Below, piece after piece: positions 57,350-64,000 of a stretch of 64,000 nt of DNA. The stretch spans positions 3,658,001 to 3,722,000 of the forward strand of contig NZ_CP134195.1 of the NCBI RefSeq assembly GCF_031585635.1, given 5' to 3'. The stretch comes from Paraburkholderia sp. FT54 (GTDB taxonomy: Bacteria; Pseudomonadota; Gammaproteobacteria; Burkholderiales; Burkholderiaceae). A program made the translations under genes and the position numbers. The number at the start of each line of letters is the position of its first letter. Within the stretch, counting starts at the first letter, position 1. Under the pieces are notes generated by a model. That model made no database searches. It was not told the origin of the DNA and saw nothing but the letters and a program-made list of their open reading frames with translations.

Positions 57350-58342
57350 TCAGTGCTGCGCCACCTGCTGGATGCCGGCCAGCAGCCAGCCTTCGCCGGG
57401 GCGATTCGCCTTGGACAGGTTCCAGACTTCGACGAACGGCTCCGCCGCCGCGCCCGGTGCTTCGCGAATCAGGCCCGAGAAGCGGACGCTGGCGAAGTAT
57501 TCGTTCGCGCGCTCTTCCACGCCGAGCAGTTCGGCGTTCAGTTGCACCACGTCCGTCTGATTCGTTTCCGCGCCGCGCGAAGAGAGGTCGACCCTCACCT
57601 CAGCGAACATTTCCGGCGTGGTGAACTCGCGGATGTCGTCCATATTGCCGACGTCCCATGCGGCTTGCAGACGCACGAAGTAGACCTTGGCATTGCGCAG
57701 GAACGCTTCCGAGTCGAAGCCGGCCGGCACCACAGGCGCGGCGTTGATGGTGGGCGTGTTCAGCGGGTTGCCTTGCGGTTCGAGATACGAGCCGGTGGGC
57801 GGTGCGCTATAACGCGGTTCCTGCGAATAGCCCGTGCCGCCCGAGTTGAGCGACGGTGAACTGCCCGCGTACGCCGGCTGCGCCGGGTCGCGCTTGCGGC
57901 CCATGAAGCGGCGGATCAGCCAGATGCCGATCATCGCGATGATCGCAATCACGATGATATTGGCCATGGCGCCGGCGAACGCGCCGCCGAGGCCAAAGTG
58001 CGACAGCAACGCGGCGATGCCGAGACCGGCTGCCAGACCGGCGATCGGCCCCAGCCAGCGCGAACGGTTAGGCTGCGCGGCGGGAGTCGGCGCAGGCGCC
58101 GGTGCCGGCTGCGCGCGCTGCTGCATGGCCTGATTGCCTTGGGAAGGTTGCGACGGCGCAGATTGCTGCGTCACGCTATTCGACTGACGGCCGATGCTAC
58201 GGCCACCGCCCATGCGGCGAGCTTCCGCATCGAGCGAAGCGAGGGAGCCGGCCATGATCAGACCGACCATCGCGATCAGTCCGATTCTTCTCACCAGCGA
58301 CCGCCCAATCTTACGGGGAGATAACACACCTGAATCGGACAT
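57350..58342 (-). CDS. Tim44-like domain membrane protein
   Basis: A 330-residue protein with an N-terminal hydrophobic segment (20-36, possibly a signal or anchor), a Gln/Ala/Pro-rich region, a central pair of hydrophobic helices (about 97-145), and a C-terminal Tim44-like domain (about 215-330, NAKVYFVRLQAAWDVGNMDDIREFTTPEMF). In bacteria this fold is associated with inner-membrane proteins of unknown role; the mitochondrial namesake anchors a translocase motor. It lies between ubiE and ubiJ. Confidence 0.8.
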   Translation of the reverse strand: MSDSGVLSPRKIGRSLVRRIGLIAMVGLIMAGSLASLDAEARRMGGGRSIGRQSNSVTQQSAPSQPSQGNQAMQQRAQPAPAPAPTPAAQPNRSRWLGPIAGLAAGLGIAALLSHFGLGGAFAGAMANIIVIAIIAMIGIWLIRRFMGRKRDPAQPAYAGSSPSLNSGGTGYSQEPRYSAPPTGSYLEPQGNPLNTPTINAAPVVPAGFDSEAFLRNAKVYFVRLQAAWDVGNMDDIREFTTPEMFAEVRVDLSSRGAETNQTDVVQLNAELLGVEERANEYFASVRFSGLIREAPGAAAEPFVEVWNLSKANRPGEGWLLAGIQQVAQH

Positions 58343-58380
58343 TTTGGTACTTTCCTTTAAAAATCGATGGGTTAGGAACC

Positions 58381-59112
58381 CTAGTATTTGGTCCCCACAT
58401 GTAAAGCTACCACGCCAGCTGACAAATTGTAATATTTGACGCCGTCCAGGCCCGCTTGTTCCATCATTGTTTTTAAAGTTTCCTGGTCCGGATGCATCCG
58501 GATCGATTCCGCGAGGTATTGGTAGCTCTCGGCATCTTTCGCGAAGCGTTCACCCAACCACGGCAACACCTTAAAAGAATAGACGTCGTAGACCTTCTTG
58601 AGCGGATCCCACACCTTCGAAAATTCCAGCACGAGGAGACGCCCTGCCGGCTTCAGCACCCGCCGCATTTCCGCCAGCGCGATATCCTTGTGCGTCATGT
58701 TGCGCAGGCCGAACGCCACCGTCACCACGTCGAAGTAGTTGTCCGGAAAAGGGATTTTCTCGGCGTCGCAGAGCAGCGCCGGGGTGATCACACCTTTGTC
58801 CAGCAGCCGGTCGCGGCCCACGCGCAGCATCGATTCATTGATGTCGGTATGCCACACTTCGCCGCTCTCGCCTGCCTGCTTCGCGAACGCCTTCGACAGA
58901 TCGCCCGTGCCGCCCGCGATGTCGAGCACCTTGTAACCCGGCCGCACGTTGGCCTGGGCGATCGTGAACATCTTCCACGCCCGGTGCAACCCGCCCGACA
59001 TCAGGTCGTTCATCAAGTCGTAGTTGGCGGCAACCGAGTGGAACACGCCCGCCACCTTCTGCGCCTTTTCCTGTTCGTCGACCGATTGAAAGCCGAAGTG
59101 GGTTTTGCTCAT
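58381..59112 (-). CDS. ubiE: Demethylmenaquinone/2-polyprenyl-6-methoxyphenol C-methyltransferase
   Basis: C-methylation step of ubiquinone synthesis. It has 243 residues. [20 protein letters not shown] opens the protein. SAM site [18 protein letters not shown] and family motif [18 protein letters not shown] follow. The ATG at 59112 is the family start, and the open frame to 59364 is noise. It is 38 bp from the Tim44-like gene. Confidence 0.96.
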   Translation of the reverse strand: MSKTHFGFQSVDEQEKAQKVAGVFHSVAANYDLMNDLMSGGLHRAWKMFTIAQANVRPGYKVLDIAGGTGDLSKAFAKQAGESGEVWHTDINESMLRVGRDRLLDKGVITPALLCDAEKIPFPDNYFDVVTVAFGLRNMTHKDIALAEMRRVLKPAGRLLVLEFSKVWDPLKKVYDVYSFKVLPWLGERFAKDAESYQYLAESIRMHPDQETLKTMMEQAGLDGVKYYNLSAGVVALHVGTKY

Positions 59113-59179
59113 CGCGCTCGTCCTTTCGCGTATTCTGAAATGTTGCGCCGCATCAGTGCGGCGTTCGGGGCGAATCGTA

Positions 59180-59593
59180 TCAGTGACAATGTCCGTGCGC
59201 AGCGCCGGCTTGAACCATTGGCGTATCGCGGTCGACGCCGGCCGCCTGAAGTTTGGCGAGATAGTCGCGCCAGAGTTCATCCTGGCGCACGGCCATGTCG
59301 TACAGCAGGTCCCACGAATAGATGCCGGTGGCGTGTCCATCCGAGAAAGTCGGCTGCAACGCATAGTTGCCGACGCCCTCGATCAGCGTGATCGTTACTT
59401 CGCGCTTGCCGGTCTGCAACGTTTCCTGGCCGGGCCCGTGGCCCATCACTTCCGCCGACGGCGAATACACGCGCAGCAGTTCGAACGGCAGGCGATACGA
59501 TTCGCCGTTTGCGTACTGCAATTCGAGCACACGCGATTTGGAATGCACGACCACACCGGTCGGCACCGGAGTATCGGGAGTCAGACCACTCAT
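59180..59593 (-). CDS. DUF971 (gamma-butyrobetaine hydroxylase N-terminal-like) protein
   Basis: A 137-residue protein with the DUF971 fold ([48 protein letters not shown]). A His/Cys-rich end, HGHCH, may bind metal. Similar proteins occur next to ubiE and to Fe-S assembly genes (ApbC context) and have been tied to Fe-S biology. The function here is undefined. It ends 67 bp upstream of ubiE and probably shares its transcript. Confidence 0.8.
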   Translation of the reverse strand: MSGLTPDTPVPTGVVVHSKSRVLELQYANGESYRLPFELLRVYSPSAEVMGHGPGQETLQTGKREVTITLIEGVGNYALQPTFSDGHATGIYSWDLLYDMAVRQDELWRDYLAKLQAAGVDRDTPMVQAGAAHGHCH

Positions 59594-59672
59594 ATTGACC
59601 TCATAGAAAACGCCGTCTCAAGTTTCCCTGCTTCCTCGCACGGCTCACGCGACGCGACAGGTGTGAAGGCGC

Positions 59673-60101
59673 TCAACCCAGCGCCTGTTCGATTTCCTGC
59701 CGCACCGCTTCGCGCAGCAAGGTGGCTTGCGCGCGGCGCGACGACAGCATGGCTTCGGACACCGTGCGCTGGCGCGGCGCCCAGATGGGCAACGGAAAAT
59801 GAGCGTCGTTCGAAAAACGCGGAATCACGTGCCAGTGCACGTGCGGCACCTGGTTGCCGAGGCTCGCCAGGTTCACTTTGACCGGTTGCAGGATGCGCCG
59901 GATCGCGCGCTCGACCGCGTACACGGCCTTCATCACGCGATCGCGGTCGTTTCCGTCGAGGTCGGAAAACTCGGCCACATGCTTGTTCCAGATGACCCGG
60001 CAGAAGCCCGGGTAATCGTGTTCATCGGCGAGGACGACACGCAAGGTGTCGTCGTGCCACAGCACATCGCCGCCATCTTCACGGCAAAAAACGCATTCCA
60101 T
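59673..60101 (-). CDS. HIT family protein
   Basis: A 142-residue nucleotide-binding hydrolase/transferase with histidine triad HVHWHVIP near residue 95. MECVFCREDGGDVLWHDD opens with a CxxC zinc pair (CVFC). Small HIT proteins cleave aminoacyl- or dinucleoside phosphates; the precise substrate is open. The ATG at 60101 fits the family length. It sits between the FAD/Fe-S oxidoreductase and the DUF971 gene. Confidence 0.85.
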   Translation of the reverse strand: MECVFCREDGGDVLWHDDTLRVVLADEHDYPGFCRVIWNKHVAEFSDLDGNDRDRVMKAVYAVERAIRRILQPVKVNLASLGNQVPHVHWHVIPRFSNDAHFPLPIWAPRQRTVSEAMLSSRRAQATLLREAVRQEIEQALG

Positions 60102-60135
60102 CGTCGTCCTCAGGCAAAAATCGTCAGTCGTGCCA

Positions 60136-63100
60136 TTAAACCAGCACGCGCTCGATTCCGCCATTGTTCGCACGCTGCACGTAGTCGACCATCCAGTCTT
60201 CACCGAGCACGTGACGTGCCATCTCGACGACGATGTAGTCCGCCTCGATGCCCGCATCTTCGTTGTAGCGCGACAGACCTTGCAGGCAGGACGGGCAGCT
60301 CGTGAGGATCTTCACGTCGGTGGCGCCCACCGGCTGCGGGCCGTCGCCGGCCTTGAGCACGGAGCCGTTCGGCGCACCCGCCGAGCCAGCCGAGGCATTG
60401 GCCGGATTGATCCCGTTCGCGCCCGCTTCGGCGACGAGCGGAATGCCGCGCAGCTTCGCCGCGCCCTTGCGGATCTCTTCTTCCTTGCGGAAGCGGACCT
60501 GTGTCGAAATGTCAGGACGCGTCACCGCAAGCGTGCCGGATTCGCCACAGCAGCGATCGTTCTTCTCGATCTTGTAGCCATCCTTCTCCGAGCCCATCAA
60601 CTGATTGACAAGCTTAACCGGGTCCATCGTCTTGATCGGCGTGTGGCACGGGTCGTGGTACATGTAGCGCACGCCGTTCACGCCGTCGAGCTTCATGCCT
60701 TTCTCCAGCAGAAACTCATGGATGTCGATGATCCGGCAGCCCGGGAAGATCTTCTCGAATTCATAACCGGCGAGCTGGTCGTAGCACGTGCCGCACGACA
60801 CCACCACCGTCTTGATATCGAGGTAGTTCAGCGTATTGGCGACGCGGTGGAACAGCACGCGGTTGTCCGTGACGATCTGCTCGGCCTTGTCGTACTGGCC
60901 CGAACCGCGTTGCGGATAGCCGCAGCACAGATAGCCCGGCGGCAGTACGGTCTGTACGCCCGCTTCCCACAGCATGGCCTGGGTGGCGAGACCGACCTGC
61001 GAGAACAACCGCTCCGAGCCGCAGCCCGGGAAGTAGAAGACCGCTTCCGTGTCGGCGGTGGTCGTCTTCGGATTGCGGATGATCGGGACGATCTTGTTGT
61101 CCTCGATGTCGAGCAACGCGCGCGCGGTCTTCTTCGGCAAGTTGCCCGGCATCTTCTTGTTCATGAAGTGGATCACCTGCTGCGTGACCGGCGGCTTGCC
61201 GACCGTTGCCGGCGGGTGCGCCGTCTGCTTCTTCGCGAACTTCTTCAGCACTTCGTTGCCGAGGCGCTGGGCCTTGTAGCCGATCCCCATCATCGCGGTG
61301 CGCGCGAGGTTGATGGTCTGCGGGTTGGTCGCGTTGAGGAAGAACATGCCGGCCGCGTTGCCCGCGTTGAACTTCTTCTTGCCCATCTTGCGCAGCAGGT
61401 TGCGCATGTTCATGGTGACGTCGCCGAAGTCGATCTTCACCGGGCACGGTGTCACGCATTTGTGACAGACGGTGCAGTGATCCGCGACGTCGTTGAACTC
61501 GTCCCAGTGCTTGATCGACACGCCGCGGCGAGTCTGCTCTTCGTACAGGAACGCCTCGACCAGCAGCGAGGTGGCGAGGATCTTGTTGCGTGGGCTGTAC
61601 AGCAGGTTCGCGCGCGGCACGTGGGTCGCGCAGACCGGCTTGCACTTGCCGCAGCGCAAGCAGTCCTTGATCGACTCGGAAATCGCGCCGATGTCGGACT
61701 GCTGCATGATCAGCGATTCATAACCCATCAGGCCGAAAGACGGCGTGTAAGCGTTGCGCAGGTCGGCGCCTTCGAGCAGCTTGCCCGCGTTGAAGCGGCC
61801 ATGCGGATCGACGCGCTGCTTGTACTGGCGGAATTCGCTGATCTCGTCTTCGGTCAGGAATTCGAGCTTGGTGATGCCGATGCCGTGCTCGCCGGAAATC
61901 ACGCCGTCCAGCGAACGCGCCAGCTTCATGATGCGCGCGACCGCCGTGTGAGCGTCCTGCAGCATCTCGTAGTTGTCGGAGTTGACCGGCAGGTTCGTGT
62001 GGACATTGCCGTCGCCCGCGTGCATGTGCAGCGCGACGAACACGCGGCCGCGCAGGACCTGCTTGTGGATCGCCTGGGCTTCGTCGAGGATCGGCTTGAA
62101 CTCGCCGCCGTTGAAGATCTGCCGCAACTCCGCGCGGATCTCCTGCTTCCACGACACGCGGATCGTACGGTCCTGCGTGACATGGAACACGGTCGCGTCG
62201 GGCTGCGCGTCCGCGCGGTCGGCGAACTTCTCCGCCAGCGCTTCGTAGCCCAGACCGACCAGATAGTGCTGCGCTTCACGCAAGGACAGATCGAGCTTGT
62301 CGCGCAGGAATTCCCAGCGCGTGCGCACACGCTTGAGCAGATCGAGCGCCTGCTGCACGCGATCTTCGAGCAGCTCGGCGCTCGGAATTTCGTTGGCGTC
62401 GTCGCTTTTGCCGAGCGGCAGCTTGCCGGCCTTGAAGAACGCTTCGAGCGCGTCGACCAGTTGCAGCTTGTTTTTAATCGACAGCTCGATGTTGATGCGC
62501 TCGATGCCATCCGTGTACTCGCCCATGCGGTCGAGCGGGATCACCACGTCTTCGTTGATCTTGAAGGCGTTGGTGTGTTTCGCGATCGCCGCCGTGCGGC
62601 TGCGGTCCAGCCAGAAGCGCTTGCGCGCCTCGGCGTTCACCGCGACGAAGCCTTCGCCGCTCTTGCCGTTGGCCATGCGCACGACTTCCGAGGTGGCTTG
62701 CGCGACCGCGTCCGCGTCGTCGCCAACGATGTCGCCGATCAGCACCATCTTCGGAAACGCGTTGCGCTTGCTCTTGGTCGCGTAGCCGACCGCGCGCAGA
62801 TAGCGCTCGTCCAGATGCTCGAGGCCGGCGAGAATCGCGCCGCCCTGCTTCGACGTCTCGAACAGGTAATCCTTGATTTCGACGATGCTCGGAATCGCGT
62901 CGCGCGCCTGGCCGAAGAATTCGAGGCAGACGGTGCGCGTGTGCGCCGGCATCTTGTGCAGCACCCAGCGCGCGGACGTAATCAGTCCGTCGCAGCCTTC
63001 TTTCTGCACGCCCGGCAGACCGGCGAGGAATTTATCCGTGACGTCCTTGCCGAGGCCTTCCTTACGGAACACGCGGCCCTTGATGTCGAGCGCTTCCGTG

Positions 63101-64000
63101 CGCAGCAGCTTTTCGCCCGGCGCGTAGTTGCCGTCGAACCATTTGAGCTCGAAACGCGCGACTTCGATGTCGTGAATCTTGCCCATGTTGTGCTCGAGGC
63201 GCGTGACTTCGAGCCAGTTCCCTTCCGGGTCGACCATGCGCCACCAGGCGAGATTGTCGAGCGCCGTGCCCCACAACACTGCCTTCTTGCCGCCTGCATT
63301 CATCGCGACGTTGCCGCCCACGCAGGACGCATCCAGCGAGGTCGGATCGACGGCGAACACGAAGCCGGCCTGCTCGGCCGCTTCGGTCACGCGGCGCGTG
63401 ACTACGCCCGCGCCGGAAAAAATCGTCGCGACTTTGCGGTCGACGCCCGGCAGTTCGGTCATTTCGACCGCGCCGAGCTGTTCGAGCTTTTCAGTGTTGA
63501 TGACGGCCGAGAACGGCGTGAGCGGCACCGCGCCGCCCGTATAGCCCGTGCCGCCTCCGCGCGGAATCACGGTCAGACCGAGTTCGAAACACGCCTTGAT
63601 CATGCCGGCGATTTCGGCTTCGGTATCCGGCGTGAGCACGACGAACGGGTACTCGACGCGCCAGTCGGTTGCGTCGGTCACGTGCGAGACGCGCGACAGA
63701 CCGTCGAACTTGATGTTGTCTTTTTCCGTGACCTTGCCCAGCACCTTGGTCGCACGCTTGCGCAGATCGTATGTCTTCTGGAATTCGCTCGCGAATTCGT
63801 CGACGGCGCGGCGCGCGGCCTGAACCAGCGTTTCGACACGAGCGGCGCGGTCCACGCCCGCTTCATCGCCGTGTTCGGTCAGATCGGCGCGGCGGCGCTT
63901 CTCGATCTCGCTCAAACGGTGATGCAATGCTTCGATCAGCATCGCGCGGCGCTTCGGGTTGTCGAGCAGGTCGTCCTGCAGGTACGGATTGCGGCGCACC
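60136..64000 (-). CDS. Giant FAD-linked oxidase/Fe-S oxidoreductase (DUF3683 fusion), 5' end missing
   Basis: Only the C-terminal 1287 residues or so are in the window. The visible part begins inside the N-terminal DUF3683 region ([11 protein letters not shown]). A GlcD-type FAD-binding domain ([16 protein letters not shown]) and FAD-oxidase C-terminal domain follow (to about residue 740). Next come two 4Fe-4S clusters ([23 protein letters not shown]) and two CCG heterodisulfide-reductase-like segments ([16 protein letters not shown]). It probably oxidises a 2-hydroxyacid such as D-lactate, D-2-hydroxyglutarate or glycolate, and passes electrons to quinone. The substrate is not decided. The start codon lies beyond the window end. 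Confidence 0.85.
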   Translation of the reverse strand, partial: VRRNPYLQDDLLDNPKRRAMLIEALHHRLSEIEKRRRADLTEHGDEAGVDRAARVETLVQAARRAVDEFASEFQKTYDLRKRATKVLGKVTEKDNIKFDGLSRVSHVTDATDWRVEYPFVVLTPDTEAEIAGMIKACFELGLTVIPRGGGTGYTGGAVPLTPFSAVINTEKLEQLGAVEMTELPGVDRKVATIFSGAGVVTRRVTEAAEQAGFVFAVDPTSLDASCVGGNVAMNAGGKKAVLWGTALDNLAWWRMVDPEGNWLEVTRLEHNMGKIHDIEVARFELKWFDGNYAPGEKLLRTEALDIKGRVFRKEGLGKDVTDKFLAGLPGVQKEGCDGLITSARWVLHKMPAHTRTVCLEFFGQARDAIPSIVEIKDYLFETSKQGGAILAGLEHLDERYLRAVGYATKSKRNAFPKMVLIGDIVGDDADAVAQATSEVVRMANGKSGEGFVAVNAEARKRFWLDRSRTAAIAKHTNAFKINEDVVIPLDRMGEYTDGIERINIELSIKNKLQLVDALEAFFKAGKLPLGKSDDANEIPSAELLEDRVQQALDLLKRVRTRWEFLRDKLDLSLREAQHYLVGLGYEALAEKFADRADAQPDATVFHVTQDRTIRVSWKQEIRAELRQIFNGGEFKPILDEAQAIHKQVLRGRVFVALHMHAGDGNVHTNLPVNSDNYEMLQDAHTAVARIMKLARSLDGVISGEHGIGITKLEFLTEDEISEFRQYKQRVDPHGRFNAGKLLEGADLRNAYTPSFGLMGYESLIMQQSDIGAISESIKDCLRCGKCKPVCATHVPRANLLYSPRNKILATSLLVEAFLYEEQTRRGVSIKHWDEFNDVADHCTVCHKCVTPCPVKIDFGDVTMNMRNLLRKMGKKKFNAGNAAGMFFLNATNPQTINLARTAMMGIGYKAQRLGNEVLKKFAKKQTAHPPATVGKPPVTQQVIHFMNKKMPGNLPKKTARALLDIEDNKIVPIIRNPKTTTADTEAVFYFPGCGSERLFSQVGLATQAMLWEAGVQTVLPPGYLCCGYPQRGSGQYDKAEQIVTDNRVLFHRVANTLNYLDIKTVVVSCGTCYDQLAGYEFEKIFPGCRIIDIHEFLLEKGMKLDGVNGVRYMYHDPCHTPIKTMDPVKLVNQLMGSEKDGYKIEKNDRCCGESGTLAVTRPDISTQVRFRKEEEIRKGAAKLRGIPLVAEAGANGINPANASAGSAGAPNGSVLKAGDGPQPVGATDVKILTSCPSCLQGLSRYNEDAGIEADYIVVEMARHVLGEDWMVDYVQRANNGGIERVLV

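Overview
The window reads as a piece of a Paraburkholderia/Burkholderia-type betaproteobacterial chromosome. The GC content is high and long antisense shadow ORFs are common. Many genes are ordered as in that group, for example glyQ-glyS-gmhB-acyltransferase-YgjP, rsmA-pdxA-surA-lptD facing amgK-murU, and ubiE/ubiJ/ubiB. The call rests on gene content and order and on remembered family sequences, not on a search.

Layout. 1-1320: an IS481-family element sitting inside a palindromic repeat. 1.5-4.4 kb: a THUMP-type RNA methyltransferase, a relic of a LytM peptidase, a VOC protein and a WYL regulator. 4.4-7.4 kb (minus): the proton-translocating transhydrogenase pntA1-pntA2-pntB, with alpha split in two. 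7.7-11.2 kb: nudJ-mnmA and an FMN-binding glutamate-synthase-like protein. 11.35-12.9 kb (minus, visibly lower GC): a small type VI secretion-like cassette of PAAR protein, cysteine-hydrolase-like effector and small membrane protein. The effector frame carries an in-frame stop. 13.3-18.7 kb: glyQ, glyS, gmhB, a PlsC-like acyltransferase and a YgjP-like metallopeptidase. 18.8-22 kb: SnoaL-like protein, gloA, porin, DMT exporter. 22-27.8 kb (minus): rsmA, pdxA, surA, lptD, divergent from amgK-murU (27.8-29.9 kb), so outer-membrane assembly and MurNAc recycling meet at one promoter region. 30-31.9 kb: an Atm1-type ABC exporter. 32.2-33.9 kb (minus, lower GC): an unannotated-looking 585-residue protein whose C-terminal domain carries the LSGC...H catalytic signature of cytotoxic necrotizing factor (CNF) deamidases. 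I regard this as the most interesting object in the window. 34.4-39.5 kb: thioesterase, a PAS-GGDEF-EAL protein, a nitrate-reductase-associated protein and fdhD. 39.7-46.9 kb (minus): a fatty-acid beta-oxidation operon (TetR regulator, acyl-CoA dehydrogenase, FadN-type fusion, thiolase, enoyl-CoA hydratase) with intercistronic hairpins and an 18-bp palindromic candidate operator upstream of tetR. 47.3-54 kb: TPR-glycosyltransferase, clsB, nudB, aspS, DUF502 protein, FmdB protein. 54.3-60.1 kb: TPMT-like methyltransferase, ubiB, ubiJ, Tim44-like protein, ubiE, DUF971 protein, HIT protein. 60.1 kb to the end: a giant FAD/Fe-S oxidoreductase that runs off the window.

Most genes are housekeeping. 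The accessory parts are the IS element, the PAAR cassette and the CNF-like gene. Two of these are toxin-like loci inserted between core operons. Repeats of note are a 44-45 bp intercistronic stem-loop repeat present three times (once in pnt, twice in fad) and a 7-bp tandem repeat after murU. I saw no rRNA, tRNA or CRISPR array. Start codons were chosen by family length and ribosome-binding sites.
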